Origin: Agrococcus baldri
GTDB taxonomy: Bacteria; Actinomycetota; Actinomycetes; Actinomycetales; Microbacteriaceae
Assembly (NCBI GenBank): GCA_007988785.1
Contig: BJUU01000029.1
Coordinates: forward strand, 1 to 35,846
Reading direction: 5' to 3'
DNA: 35,846 bases
Every line of letters begins with the position of its first letter. Position 1 is the stretch's first letter. The position numbers were made by a program, and so were the translations under genes. Below, piece after piece: positions 16,980 to 25,541 of this stretch. The notes under the pieces were generated by a model, which saw only the letters and a list, made by a program, of their open reading frames with translations, was not told where the DNA came from and searched no databases.

Positions 16980-18074
16980 TCAGGGTACCGCGACCGGCTT
17001 GCGGTAGTAGGCCGTCGCGTGCAGCGGCCGCCCGCCGAAGCGCGAGAACTGCCGCGCCGATCCCGGGTTCTGCCTCCCGACCGGCGTCGATCGCAGCCGC
17101 ACGCAGCCGATGTCGGCGAGGTTCGCGTGCAGCCGGCGGCTCAGCAGCTTCACGATGCCCTTGCCCTGCGCGTCGGGCCGCGCGCCCTGCACGACGAGCA
17201 CCGCATCCGGCCGCAGCTCGCGACGCCGCGTCAGCAGCCGCCACCGCTCGCGGGCGCCGAGGCGGCCGCCGGAGGCCTGCAGCATGGGCGTCGCGTCGAG
17301 CACCGCGAAGACGAACGCGAGCGGCTGATCCTGCTCGTCGCGGGCGATCAGGAACAGGCCGGGCTCGTGCAGCAGCCACAGCCCCGAGAACTGCGCGCGC
17401 AGCTCGCCGCGCGTGAAGGGCGTGAAGTAGGGCAGCAGCGCGAAGGAGTCGTTCAGCAGCGGCAGCAGCGCGCGCAGCCCGCGGCCGAGGCCGAAGCGCG
17501 TCACCTCGTCAATGCGGATGCCGGCGGCGTCGAGCTCGGCCGTGCTGGGGCCGTCCTCGTCGACGACGTCGACCATCCAGGTGTCGCCCTCGTACCAGCG
17601 CTGCATGCCGCGCGCCTCGAGCACGCCCGGCATCCACTGCGGGTTCCAGGCGGCGTCGATGAAGCCGCGCTCCTCGAAGCCGGCGGTGATCATGCCGCCC
17701 GACTGGTTCGGCAGCAGCTGGGCGGGGCCGAAGAGCTCGGTCGCGCCGGCGGCCCTCGCGCGCGCCTCGACGGCGTCCATGAGTGCGTCGAGGGCGGATG
17801 CGTCGGGCGCGGCGAGCGCGCCGAACACGAGTGCGCGCGTGCCCAGTCGGGCGTCGAGCCGGTCGTCGCGGTGCACGATCGCGCGCCCCACGTGCGCGCC
17901 GTCGTCGTCGCGCGCGAGCAGCAGCGTGATGGGATGCGGATGCGGCGAGGTGCCGCGGAACCACGCGCGCACCGTGCGCTCGAGCAGCGGCACGGCGCGG
18001 CCCTCGTGCGTCTCGCGGCCGATGCGCAGGAACTCGGCGAGGCCCGCCTCATCGGCGACCTCGACGACCTCCAT
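16980..18074 (-). CDS. GNAT-superfamily acetyltransferase-like protein
   Basis: The product has 364 aa with no signal peptide or membrane helix. The layout suggests two GNAT-like halves. The N-terminal half (about 1-145) has TLLLARDDDGAHVGRAIVHRD and LFGALAAPDASALDALMDAV. The C-terminal half has PLAFVFAVLDATPM and a motif-A-like VQGARPDAQGKGIVKLLSRR, with Q-G-K-G matching the acetyl-CoA loop, followed by GSARQFSRFGGRPL. Related actinobacterial proteins are annotated only as N-acetyltransferases; the substrate is unknown. The minus-strand TACGAT (18099-18094) and AGGGGG just before ATG 18074 make a plausible promoter and ribosome site. rnpB follows directly after the stop. Confidence 0.7.
   Translation of the reverse strand: MEVVEVADEAGLAEFLRIGRETHEGRAVPLLERTVRAWFRGTSPHPHPITLLLARDDDGAHVGRAIVHRDDRLDARLGTRALVFGALAAPDASALDALMDAVEARARAAGATELFGPAQLLPNQSGGMITAGFEERGFIDAAWNPQWMPGVLEARGMQRWYEGDTWMVDVVDEDGPSTAELDAAGIRIDEVTRFGLGRGLRALLPLLNDSFALLPYFTPFTRGELRAQFSGLWLLHEPGLFLIARDEQDQPLAFVFAVLDATPMLQASGGRLGARERWRLLTRRRELRPDAVLVVQGARPDAQGKGIVKLLSRRLHANLADIGCVRLRSTPVGRQNPGSARQFSRFGGRPLHATAYYRKPVAVP
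16982..16987 (-). promoter_or_regulatory. -10 hexamer of rnpB
   Basis: TACCCT on the minus strand ends 7 nt before the P1 5' end at 16974. It overlaps the stop codon region of the gene upstream (stop at 16980-16982). Confidence 0.5.
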
Positions 18075-18117
18075 GCGGCACCCCCTGCGTCAGATCGTAC
18101 GGCGCGGCCGGCTGCCG

Positions 18118-18858
18118 CTAGATGCCGCTCTCATCGGTGCGCACGAGGATCGCCGAGGATCCGGGGTCGAGCAGCACGTCGTCGTCGGCGGCCTGGCGGA
18201 TCTCGTGCAGCTCTGCCGCCGTCAGCTCGACGCCGGAGGCGACCGAGGTGCGGCGCTGCAGCGGCGTCGCGCCGATGCCGTAGCGCTCGCGCTGCTTGTC
18301 GTAGAGCGCGAGCAGCGCCGCCGGCACGGGGGCGGCGAGCTCTGCGCGCTCGGCGCGGGCCGCCTCGAGCTCCTGCGCGATGCCGGCGGCCTCGACCTCG
18401 CGCTCCGCGGCGAGCCGCTCGCGCTCGCTGCGAGCCGCCTCGGCGGCGCCCCGCGCCTCGGCGAGCGCGGTCGCGGCATCCTCCTGCTGCTGCATCGCCT
18501 CGAGCTCGAGATCCTCGAGGTCGCCGCGACGGCGCTCGAGCGTGGCGTTCTCGTGCTCGGTGGCGGTGGCCGTCTTCGCGTCGGTGATGGTGGGCAGCCG
18601 ATCGCGGTTGCGCTGCAGCCGGGCCTCGACGGTCTGCACGTCGCTCTCGATGCGCGCGACCTCTGCCGCCGCGTCGTCGTGCGCGCCGAGCCGCTCGAGC
18701 ACCGCCCGGTCGAGCTGCACGAGCTCGGTGTCGAGCTGCTCGATCCGCTGCGTCTGCGGGAGCGCCTTCGCCTTCCCCAGCAGGCGCACGATGCGGGTGT
18801 CCGTCTCCTGCAGGGTCAGCAGCTGCCGCTGATCCTCGTTGCTCGCCTTCAGTGCCAT
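18118..18858 (-). CDS. Coiled-coil protein of the C4-zinc-ribbon family, cysteines lost
   Basis: The product has 246 aa. Residues about 5-185 form a long charged coiled coil (KASNEDQRQLLTLQETDTRI, and later ELEAARAERAELAAPVP), followed by LLALYDKQRERYGIGATPLQ. In the family (Rv2229c-like, paired with Nif3) the C-terminus is a zinc ribbon with two CxxC-type knuckles. Here the matching region reads RTSVASGVELTAAELHEI and DDDVLLDPGSSAILVRTD; the LxxxELHEIR and ILVRT landmarks remain but no Cys is present in the whole protein. It is therefore not a zinc binder as written. GGAGGAG lies just before ATG 18858, which overlaps the end of nif3 by 10 nt. Function is unknown. Confidence 0.82.
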   Translation of the reverse strand: MALKASNEDQRQLLTLQETDTRIVRLLGKAKALPQTQRIEQLDTELVQLDRAVLERLGAHDDAAAEVARIESDVQTVEARLQRNRDRLPTITDAKTATATEHENATLERRRGDLEDLELEAMQQQEDAATALAEARGAAEAARSERERLAAEREVEAAGIAQELEAARAERAELAAPVPAALLALYDKQRERYGIGATPLQRRTSVASGVELTAAELHEIRQAADDDVLLDPGSSAILVRTDESGI

Positions 18859-19685
18859 GCCTGCTCCTCCTGCGGGACAGCGAAGTCCCATGGGTCTGTC
18901 CTGATCTCGCTCACCGCGACCTCGACGCCGGGCAGCGCCGCTCGCAGCTGCTCGGCCGCGGGTCGCAGCCAGAGCGACTCGCTCGCCCAGTGGGAGACGT
19001 CGACGAGCGCCGGCCCCTCCCCTGCGGCGTGCCGCTCGCGCGCATCCGACGCCGGGTGGTGGCGCAGATCGCTCGTGATGTAGACGTCGGCGCCCGCGAC
19101 TGCCTGCTCGCTCAGCAGCGAGTCGCCCGCGCCGCCGCAGATGGCCACGCGGCGCACCTGCCGCTGCGGGTCGCCCGCGGCGCGCAGGCCGCCGGCGACG
19201 GCGGGCACGAGCGCGGCCAGGCGTCTGACGAGCTCGCCCAGCGGGATCGGCTCCACGAGGTCGCCCACGCGCCCCAGTCCCTTCGCGGGGTCGACGCGGT
19301 TGACGACGATCGGCGCGGTGTCGATCAGCCCGAGCATCGCGGCGAGCTCGCCGCTCGTGCCGCGATCGACGGCGTCGGCGTTCGTGTGGGCGGCGAGCAG
19401 CGCGACGCGCTCGCGCACGAGCCGCGTGATGACGCGGCCGGCAGGCGTGGTGGCCGCGACGCTGGAGACGCCGCGCAGCAGCAGCGGGTGGTGCACGAGC
19501 AGCAGCTGGGCGCCGCGCTCGACGGCCTCGGCGGCGGTCGCCTCGACGGCGTCGACGGCGAGCAGGATGCGCTGCACGGGGTCGGCGGGATCCCCCGCGA
19601 CGAGCCCCACGGCGTCCCACTCCTCGGCGGTGGCGGCGGGCCAGAGCGACTCCACCGCCAGCTGCACATCGGCGACGCTGGTCAT
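18849..19685 (-). CDS. Nif3-like dinuclear metal centre protein
   Basis: The product has 278 aa. Family motifs include SLWPAATAEEWDAVGLVAGD, LLLVHHPLLLRG (metal-binding His pair), AAHTNADAVDRG, and near the end VAICGGAGDSLL, GADVYITSDLRHH and VDVSHWASE. The family (DUF34, also named GTP cyclohydrolase I type 2) forms hexameric rings with two metals per subunit; its physiological role is unsettled. TAGGAT 7 nt before ATG 19685 predicts a leaderless mRNA and excludes ATG 19694, which overlaps the hexamer. The next gene overlaps its 3' end, the usual pair in actinobacteria. Confidence 0.92.
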   Translation of the reverse strand: MTSVADVQLAVESLWPAATAEEWDAVGLVAGDPADPVQRILLAVDAVEATAAEAVERGAQLLLVHHPLLLRGVSSVAATTPAGRVITRLVRERVALLAAHTNADAVDRGTSGELAAMLGLIDTAPIVVNRVDPAKGLGRVGDLVEPIPLGELVRRLAALVPAVAGGLRAAGDPQRQVRRVAICGGAGDSLLSEQAVAGADVYITSDLRHHPASDARERHAAGEGPALVDVSHWASESLWLRPAAEQLRAALPGVEVAVSEIRTDPWDFAVPQEEQAWH

Positions 19686-19692
19686 GCGCCCC

Positions 19693-19734
19693 ATCCTACG
19701 GATGCGCGGCGCGCTGCCGCGCGGATGGCAGGAT
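19693..19734. promoter_or_regulatory. Divergent -10 hexamers for nif3 and tRNA-Val
   Basis: On the minus strand TAGGAT (19698-19693) serves nif3. On the plus strand CAGGAT (19729-19734) lies 8 nt before the first base of tRNA-Val, so its primary transcript would have almost no leader. Confidence 0.5.
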
Positions 19735-19742
19735 GTCGGCAG

Positions 19743-19815
19743 GGGCGGTTGGCGCAGCTGGTAGCGCACTTCGCTTACACCGAAGGGGTCGCCGGTTCGA
19801 GCCCGGCACCGCCCA
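19743..19815 (+). tRNA. tRNA-Val (anticodon TAC)
   Basis: It is 73 nt with a perfect 7-bp acceptor stem (GGGCGGT with ACCGCCC), a D arm GCGCAGCTGGTAGCGC, an anticodon stem CTTCG/CGAAG with loop CTTACAC, and a T arm GCCGGTTCGAGCCCGGC. The discriminator is A and CCA is not encoded. It reads GUA and GUG. The lower-GC stretch begins right after it. Confidence 0.97.
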
Positions 19816-19885
19816 CGGACGACCAGTTCACGCGAGTTGCGTGGGCGTTGCGATTGCCGGGTCGCTCTCGTCGGCTCAACTGCCG

Positions 19886-19929
19886 GAACGAGACTCGGAG
19901 GTGCACCCGCCGTTCGGGTGCCCTCGTTC
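19886..19929. terminator. Nested hairpins after the orphan gene
   Basis: An inner stem GCACCCG/CGGGTGC (19903-19909 with 19915-19921) lies inside outer arms GAACGAG/CTCGTTC (19886-19892 with 19923-19929). It lies about 30 nt beyond the stop of the minus-strand gene that ends at 19960, and between it and tRNA-Val. Confidence 0.45.
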
Positions 19930-19959
19930 GGTATTGTTTGCGGATCGTCAAAGACACGT

Positions 19960-20829
19960 TCAGCCTGCTGCGCGCGGCAAGTCTTCTAACCAAGTTGCGG
20001 GCACGCTTGCGACTGCAGGTGCGACGCCCGGCCAATGCTCGAACGCAGTGTCCGCATCGCCTATTGCGCTGGCCCAGCGATCGCCGAGGCCGTGAGCCTG
20101 CAGGTATAACCGACAGCCTTCCACCGTCGTCGCAGTGATTAGCATGTCTCCCGGCACGGGCAACTGATAATTTCGATACGGGAGCCCAGTCAAGTGATCT
20201 GCGCCGCCATGAGTCATGGCCGTTAGCAACCCCTCGCGCTCCAGTGTGTAGGCGGCGGCAATTAGTCGACCGGTCCACACGTCTGCGTCGCCAAAATCGA
20301 CGCGCGGAACCAAATCGAGATAGGTGAATACCAGTTGCTTGGTGGTCCAATGCGAAATCACATCGGCGTCCTGCCCCATCAACTTCTTGCGAAGTGCTGT
20401 GTACACGACGTAGTGCAGGCGCAGCGCATCAGATGACAGCCGACTCACCATCGCGGTCCACGACACGGCGCGGTCGTCTACTCCCTCGGTCGTCCGCGCC
20501 GTGGCAAGAACCCCACTTAAGTACTCCGCTACAAACTCGTTATCCGCCCATTGGGCCTGCTCGAACAGTCCTGCGGCTACCCGCGGAGGCACCGATCCCG
20601 GTTGGGACGTATCCGCCTTCTGCGCAGCGCGCTCGAGCACTCTTCGCGCAAGAGCGTCTTCAGACCAAAGTTCGACACGCTTCTTGAGGTGAGAACCGAG
20701 CGCCTCCGAGGGCGGACCAAGAACCTTCTCCCATAGCGAGGCCGCTGCTTTTGCAGCCTCCTCAGCGACTGGATCAGACGCTTTACCGAGGCTCGCAAGT
20801 GATGCCACGACGTTCAGGGGGTCGGTCAT
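19960..20829 (-). CDS. Orphan soluble protein, possible Abi-alpha (DUF4393) type
   Basis: The product has 289 aa from ATG 20829, fixed by TACCCT 6 nt upstream. It has no signal peptide or clear membrane helix. Near the N-terminus is AAKAAASLWEKVLGPPSEAL, then a basic helix (LKKRVELW). The centre has ADNEFVAEYLSGVLATART and SRLSSDALRLHYVVYTALR, a layout that resembles DUF4393 proteins (Abi-alpha), where a helical start is followed by an ALLA-type helix and an LSxxxA step. This match is from memory and weak. Base composition is clearly lower in GC than the neighbours, with more A/T in third positions, and the gene sits alone behind tRNA-Val, so recent acquisition is likely. Function is not established. 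Confidence 0.6.
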   Translation of the reverse strand: MTDPLNVVASLASLGKASDPVAEEAAKAAASLWEKVLGPPSEALGSHLKKRVELWSEDALARRVLERAAQKADTSQPGSVPPRVAAGLFEQAQWADNEFVAEYLSGVLATARTTEGVDDRAVSWTAMVSRLSSDALRLHYVVYTALRKKLMGQDADVISHWTTKQLVFTYLDLVPRVDFGDADVWTGRLIAAAYTLEREGLLTAMTHGGADHLTGLPYRNYQLPVPGDMLITATTVEGCRLYLQAHGLGDRWASAIGDADTAFEHWPGVAPAVASVPATWLEDLPRAAG

Positions 20830-20835
20830 GCACCC

Positions 20836-20841
20836 AGGGTA
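20836..20841 (-). promoter_or_regulatory. -10 hexamer of the orphan gene
   Basis: TACCCT on the minus strand lies 6 nt before ATG 20829. It also argues against an in-frame start at 20850 upstream of the hexamer. Confidence 0.5.
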
Positions 20842-20914
20842 GGTGCGCATGCCGACATGCGCGGCAGAACCCTTGCACGGACTAGGAGACGTTTGCTACG
20901 AGCGCGGATTCCTA

Positions 20915-20932
20915 TCGGCATGAAAATGCCGA
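20915..20932. repeat. 7-bp hairpin with GAAA loop
   Basis: TCGGCAT/ATGCCGA encloses a GAAA loop on the plus strand. It lies 41 nt beyond the stop of ahpE on the minus strand and may be its transcription end. The rest of the 143-bp gap from 20830 to 20972 holds nothing I can identify. Confidence 0.35.
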
Positions 20933-20972
20933 GGATGCCGAGTGCTATCGCGAACGTCGATCGCGACGCGAG

Positions 20973-21431
20973 CTACGACAACTGCGCGAGCGCCTCGCGG
21001 TAGGCGCCCATGTCGCGCGACTCGGACGGGCTGACGCGGAAGTGCGCCGCGATGCGGCCCTCGCGGTCGATGACGTACGTGGCGCGGGTCGCGACGCCGC
21101 GCTCCGGCAGGAAGGCGTCGTACGCCTGCGCGACGGCGCCGTGCGGCCAGAAGTCGCTCAGCAGCGGGAAGGTGAGGCCCTCCTGCTCGTGGAAGGCGCC
21201 GAGGGAGGCCGCCGTGTCGACCGAGACGCCGAACACCCGCGCATCCGCCCCCTCGAACTGCGCGAGCTCGTCGCGGATCGAGCACAGCTCGCCCGTGCAG
21301 CGGCCGGTGAAGGCCGCCGGGTAGAACACCAGCACCACGGGCCGGCCGCGCAGCTCGGAGAGCGTGATCGCCTCGCCGGAGTGGTCGGTGAGCGTGAAGT
21401 CGGGTGCCTCGTCGCCGATCTGCAGTGCCAT
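20973..21431 (-). CDS. ahpE: AhpE-type peroxiredoxin with two cysteines
   Basis: The product has 152 aa with a thioredoxin fold; it reduces hydrogen peroxide and organic peroxides in the cytoplasm. The active site reads FYPAAFTGRCTGELC: peroxidatic Cys45 in the T-x-x-C context, with Arg after it in the later helix. PLLSDFWPHGAVAQAYDAF is the AhpE hallmark. Cys50 sits five residues after Cys45, the position of the resolving Cys in E. coli BCP, whereas mycobacterial AhpE has a single Cys there as I recall. It may thus work as an atypical two-Cys enzyme. GGAAGGA before ATG 21431 sets the start; upstream in-frame codons are not family-like. It is divergent from aceE. Confidence 0.92.
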   Translation of the reverse strand: MALQIGDEAPDFTLTDHSGEAITLSELRGRPVVLVFYPAAFTGRCTGELCSIRDELAQFEGADARVFGVSVDTAASLGAFHEQEGLTFPLLSDFWPHGAVAQAYDAFLPERGVATRATYVIDREGRIAAHFRVSPSESRDMGAYREALAQLS

Positions 21432-21486
21432 GGTCGTCCTTCCCGTGCGGCCGCTCCGCGCGACCATCGTGCCATTCGCCGGTCGA

Positions 21487-21492
21487 TAGAGT
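21487..21492 (+). promoter_or_regulatory. -10 hexamer of aceE
   Basis: TAGAGT would start transcription near 21499, giving a leader of about 48 nt that ends with the Shine-Dalgarno AGGAG (21537-21541) before GTG 21547. Confidence 0.5.
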
Positions 21493-21546
21493 GGAGGGAG
21501 CGAGCGCCGACACCCAGGCGCGCCTCCCCGTACGACAGGAGCTTCG

Positions 21547-24264
21547 GTGCTGAACGACCAGGACCCCTACTCGGGCCACACGAACGACGCAGACCCGAGC
21601 GAGACCGCCGAGTGGCAGGAGTCGCTCGACCAGCTCGTCGCTGCACACGGCCCGCAGCGAGGTCGCGAGATCATGCTGAGCCTGCTCAAGCGCTCGAAGG
21701 AGCTGCACCTCGGCGTGCCGATGGTGCCCACCACCGACTACCTCAACACCATCTCGGCGCACGACGAGCCCGACTTCCCCGGTGACGAGAAGCTCGAGCG
21801 CACCTACCGCCGCTGGATCCGCTGGAACGCCGCGATCATGGTGCACCGCGCGCAGGCGCCCGGTATCGGCGTCGGCGGCCACATCTCGACCTACGCCTCC
21901 TCGGCGGCGCTCTACGAGGTGGGCCTCAACCACTTCTTCCGCGGCCAGGACGCCCCGGGCGGCGGCGACCAGATCTTCTACCAGGGCCACGCCTCCCCCG
22001 GCATGTACGCTCGCGCGTTCCTCGAGGGCCGCCTGAGCGAGACCCAGATGGATGCCTTCCGGCAGGAGAAGTCGAAGGCGCCCAACGGCATCCCCTCCTA
22101 CCCGCACCCGCGGATGATGCCCGACTTCTGGCAGTTCCCGACGGTGTCGATGGGCCTGGGCCCGATCAACGCCATCTACCAGGCGCAGGCGAACCGCTAC
22201 CTCGCGAACCGCGGCATCAAGGACGTCGCCGACTCGCAGGTGTGGGCGTTCCTCGGCGACGGCGAGATGGACGAGGTGGAGTCGCGCGGCGCGCTGCAGC
22301 TGGCCGCGAACGACGGCCTCGACAACCTGAACTTCGTCATCAACGCCAACCTCCAGCGCCTCGACGGCCCGGTGCGCGGCAACGGCAAGATCATCCAGGA
22401 GCTCGAGTCGTTCTTCCGCGGCGCGGGCTGGAACGTCATCAAGGTGGTCTGGGGCCGCGAGTGGGATGCGCTGCTCGACAACGACCACGAGGGCGCGCTG
22501 CGCGACCTCATGAACGCGACCCCGGATGGCGACTACCAGACCTACAAGGCGGAGTCCGGCCTGTTCGTGCGCGAGCACTTCTTCGGCCGCGACCCGCGCA
22601 CGCTCGAGATGGTCAAGCACCTGAGCGACGACGAGATCTGGGCCATGAAGCGAGGCGGCCACGACTACCGCAAGGTCTACGCCGCCTACAAGGCCGCGGC
22701 CGAGCACAAGGGCCAGCCCACCGTCATCATCGCGAAGACCATCAAGGGCTACGGCCTCGGCAAGAGCTTCGAGGGCCGCAACGCGACCCACCAGATGAAG
22801 AAGCTGACGCTCGACGACCTGAAGTCGTTCCGCGACGCGATGCAGCTCGACATCTCCGACAAGCAGCTCGAGGCCGACCCGTACCACCCGCCGTACTGGA
22901 ACCCGGGCGCCGACTCCCCCGAGCTGCAGTACATGGTCGAGCGCCGCCGCGAGCTCGGCGGCTTCACGCCCGAGCGCCGCGCCAAGCACACGGTCATCCC
23001 GCTGCCGCCGGAGAAGACCTACGAGATGCCCAAGAAGGGCTCTGGCAAGCAGGAGGTCGCCACCACGATGGCGTTCGTCCGCCTGCTCAAGGATCTGCTG
23101 CGCGACAAGGGCTGGGGCGAGCGCATCGTGCCGATCATCCCCGACGAGGCGCGCACCTTCGGCATCGACGCGTTCTTCCCGACCGCGAAGATCTACAACC
23201 CGAAGGGCCAGAACTACACCTCGGTCGATCGCGACCTGCTGCTGAAGTACCGCGAGGCGCCCGACGGCCAGATCGTGCACGTCGGCATCAACGAGGCCGG
23301 CGCCATGGCGGCGTTCACCGCCGCCGGCACGTCGTACTCGACGCACGGCGAGCCGCTCATCCCGATCTACGTCTTCTACTCGATGTTCGGCTTCCAGCGC
23401 ACGGGCGACTCGATCTGGGCGGCCGCCGACCAGATGACCCGCGGGTTCCTCATCGGCGCCACCGCCGGCCGCACGACGCTCACCGGTGAGGGCACGCAGC
23501 ACGCCGACGGCCACTCGCCGCTCATCGCCTCGACCAACCCGGCCGTGCTCGCGTACGACCCGGCCTACGGCTACGAGATCGCGCACATCACGCAGATGAG
23601 CCTCGAGCGCATGTACGGCGAGGATCCCGAGAACATCATCACCTACCTCACGGTCTACAACGAGCCGATCGTGCAGCCGGCCGAGCCGGAGGGCGTCGAC
23701 GTCGAGGGCATCCGCCGCGGCATCCACCGCGTCTCCACGAGCGACCACCACCCGCTCAAGGTGCAGCTGCTCGGCTCGGGCGTCGCCCTGCCGTGGCTGC
23801 ACCACGCGCAGGAGCTGCTCGGCAGCGACTGGGGCGTCTCGGCCGACATCTGGTCGGTGACCTCCTGGAGCGAGCTGCGCCGCGACGGCCTCGCCGCCGA
23901 CGAGCACAACTTCCTCAACCCGCAGGAGCCGGCGCGCGTGCCGTACGTCACGCAGCGCCTGTCCGAGGCCGAGGGCCCCTTCGTGGCCACGACCGACTAC
24001 ATGCGCGCGGTGCCCGACCAGATCCGCGAGTGGGTGCCCGGCGACTTCGCGACGCTCGGCGCCGACGGCTTCGGCTTCGCCGACACGCGCTCGGCGGCCC
24101 GCCGCTTCTTCACCATCGACAGCCACTCGGTGGTCGTGCGCGCGCTCGACGCGCTCGCGAAGCAGGGCAAGGTGCCGCTGGGCATGGTGATGCAGGCGAT
24201 CGACAAGTACAGCCTGCACGACGTCAACGCGGGCCAGTCGGGCACCGGCGGCGGCGACGCGTAG
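21547..24264 (+). CDS. aceE: Pyruvate dehydrogenase E1 component, homodimeric
   Basis: The product has 905 aa, the normal length for the alpha2-type AceE. It decarboxylates pyruvate with thiamine diphosphate and acetylates the E2 lipoyl group. Visible landmarks include [15 protein letters not shown] near the start, [38 protein letters not shown], the ThDP/Mg motif region [20 protein letters not shown] to [12 protein letters not shown], and the Pyr-domain part [19 protein letters not shown]. The C-terminus has [19 protein letters not shown] 21547 has AGGAG upstream. The E2 partner is probably the gene at 1-1264. A regulator of fatty acid synthesis starts directly after the stop, linking acetyl-CoA supply to its use. 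Confidence 0.97.
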   Translation: MLNDQDPYSGHTNDADPSETAEWQESLDQLVAAHGPQRGREIMLSLLKRSKELHLGVPMVPTTDYLNTISAHDEPDFPGDEKLERTYRRWIRWNAAIMVHRAQAPGIGVGGHISTYASSAALYEVGLNHFFRGQDAPGGGDQIFYQGHASPGMYARAFLEGRLSETQMDAFRQEKSKAPNGIPSYPHPRMMPDFWQFPTVSMGLGPINAIYQAQANRYLANRGIKDVADSQVWAFLGDGEMDEVESRGALQLAANDGLDNLNFVINANLQRLDGPVRGNGKIIQELESFFRGAGWNVIKVVWGREWDALLDNDHEGALRDLMNATPDGDYQTYKAESGLFVREHFFGRDPRTLEMVKHLSDDEIWAMKRGGHDYRKVYAAYKAAAEHKGQPTVIIAKTIKGYGLGKSFEGRNATHQMKKLTLDDLKSFRDAMQLDISDKQLEADPYHPPYWNPGADSPELQYMVERRRELGGFTPERRAKHTVIPLPPEKTYEMPKKGSGKQEVATTMAFVRLLKDLLRDKGWGERIVPIIPDEARTFGIDAFFPTAKIYNPKGQNYTSVDRDLLLKYREAPDGQIVHVGINEAGAMAAFTAAGTSYSTHGEPLIPIYVFYSMFGFQRTGDSIWAAADQMTRGFLIGATAGRTTLTGEGTQHADGHSPLIASTNPAVLAYDPAYGYEIAHITQMSLERMYGEDPENIITYLTVYNEPIVQPAEPEGVDVEGIRRGIHRVSTSDHHPLKVQLLGSGVALPWLHHAQELLGSDWGVSADIWSVTSWSELRRDGLAADEHNFLNPQEPARVPYVTQRLSEAEGPFVATTDYMRAVPDQIREWVPGDFATLGADGFGFADTRSAARRFFTIDSHSVVVRALDALAKQGKVPLGMVMQAIDKYSLHDVNAGQSGTGGGDA

Positions 24265-24349
24265 GGCTCCGACGCTGACCGAGCGGCAGGAGCTCAAGGC
24301 GCAGCAGCTCGCGTGGCTGCGGCGCATCTCCGGCGACCTCTCGACGCAG

Positions 24350-25537
24350 GTGACGCGGGCGCTCGACGACCGCCTGCCCTGGTACCGCACCATGCCGCCG
24401 TCGCGGCGCAGCGCGGTGGGGCTCGTGGCGCAGTCGGGCATCACGTCGTTCATCGCCTGGCACGAGGATCCCGAGGCGCAGCCCTGGATCGCCGCCGACG
24501 TCTTCGCGGCGGCGCCCAGGGAGCTGCTGCGCAGCGTGAGCCTGCAGCAGACGCTGCAGCTCATCCGCACGACCGTCGCGGTCTTCGAGGAGCGCATCGC
24601 CGACGCCGACCCCAACATGCGCGAGCCGATCCTGCGCTACTCGCGAGAGATCGCGTTCGCGGCGGCCGACGTCTACGCGCGCGCCGCCGAGTCGCGCGGG
24701 CTGTGGGACGCCCGGCTCGAGGCGCTCGTGGTCGACTCGATCCTCACCGGCGAGCACGACGACGAGCTGCCCAGCCGGTCGGCGGCGCTCGGCTGGCACG
24801 GGCGCGGCGAGTGCGCCGTGCTGGTCGGCCTCGCGCCCCGCACGCTCGACGTCGACATCGTGCGCCGCAAGGCGAGGCATGCCGGATGCGACGTGCTGAT
24901 CGGGGTGCAGGGCACCCGGCTGGTCGTCGTGATCGGCAGGGCCGCCTCGGCAGCGATGGCGCCGCCGGAGGACGCCGCCGACGCAGCCGCCGAGCCGATC
25001 GAGTACCTCGGCATCGCCGCCCAGCTGGCGGAGGGCTTCGGCGAGGGCCACCTCGTGCTCGGGCCGACGGTGCCGAGCATCGTCGACGCGGCCCGCAGCG
25101 CGAAGGCGGCGCTCGCCGGCTTCGCCGTCGCCGACGCGTGGCGGCGCACGCCGCGGCCGGTGCGCGCCGACGACCTGCTGCCGGAGCGCGCGCTCGCGGG
25201 CGACCCGCTCGCCCGCGCCGACCTCGTGCGCAGCATCTACCAGCCGCTGCGCGACCACTCGAGCGATCTGCTGACGACGCTCGCGTGCTACCTCGACACC
25301 GGCCGCTCGCTCGAGGCGACCGCCCGCGAGCTGTTCGTGCACCCCAACACGGTGCGCTACCGCCTCAAGCGCATCAGCGAGATCATCGGCTGGGACGCCA
25401 CGGGCGCCCGCGAGGCCCTCGCGCTGCACACGGCGGTCATCCTCGGCGCCATCCACGACGCCTCGCGCGAGCGCCCGCAGCGACAGGCCCAGCCGTCGCG
25501 CCATGCCCCGCGCGGCAAGGACCCGGTGGGAGGATGA
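24350..25537 (+). CDS. fasR: PucR-type regulator of the fatty acid synthase operon
   Basis: From GTG 24350 the product has 395 aa. It begins DDRLPWYRTMPPSRRSAVGL, followed by VAQSGITSFIAWHEDPE, a GGDEF-like regulatory middle (VLGPTVPSIVDAARSAK) and the C-terminal PucR helix-turn-helix (EATARELFVHPNTVRYRLKRI, about residues 325-345). Such proteins precede fabD in Streptomyces (FasR) and mycobacteria and control FAS-II genes. The frame is open upstream to the aceE stop, and the upstream codons (AWLRRISGDLSTQVTRALD) look like the usual family N-terminus. The true start may therefore be earlier, with CTG 24275 the only candidate I see. The stop is 4 nt before fabD. Confidence 0.9.
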   Translation: MTRALDDRLPWYRTMPPSRRSAVGLVAQSGITSFIAWHEDPEAQPWIAADVFAAAPRELLRSVSLQQTLQLIRTTVAVFEERIADADPNMREPILRYSREIAFAAADVYARAAESRGLWDARLEALVVDSILTGEHDDELPSRSAALGWHGRGECAVLVGLAPRTLDVDIVRRKARHAGCDVLIGVQGTRLVVVIGRAASAAMAPPEDAADAAAEPIEYLGIAAQLAEGFGEGHLVLGPTVPSIVDAARSAKAALAGFAVADAWRRTPRPVRADDLLPERALAGDPLARADLVRSIYQPLRDHSSDLLTTLACYLDTGRSLEATARELFVHPNTVRYRLKRISEIIGWDATGAREALALHTAVILGAIHDASRERPQRQAQPSRHAPRGKDPVGG

Positions 25538-25541
25538 ATCC

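Noticed and set aside
19743-20972. Integrative element with attL/attR at tRNA-Val
   Set aside because: I found no integrase and no second copy of the tRNA 3' end before ahpE. The stretch is called only a lower-GC insert.
20896-24618. Minus-strand open frame of about 1,240 codons opposite aceE
   Set aside because: It has no family resemblance and lies wholly antisense to aceE and ahpE-region sequence; aceE is certain by its motifs.
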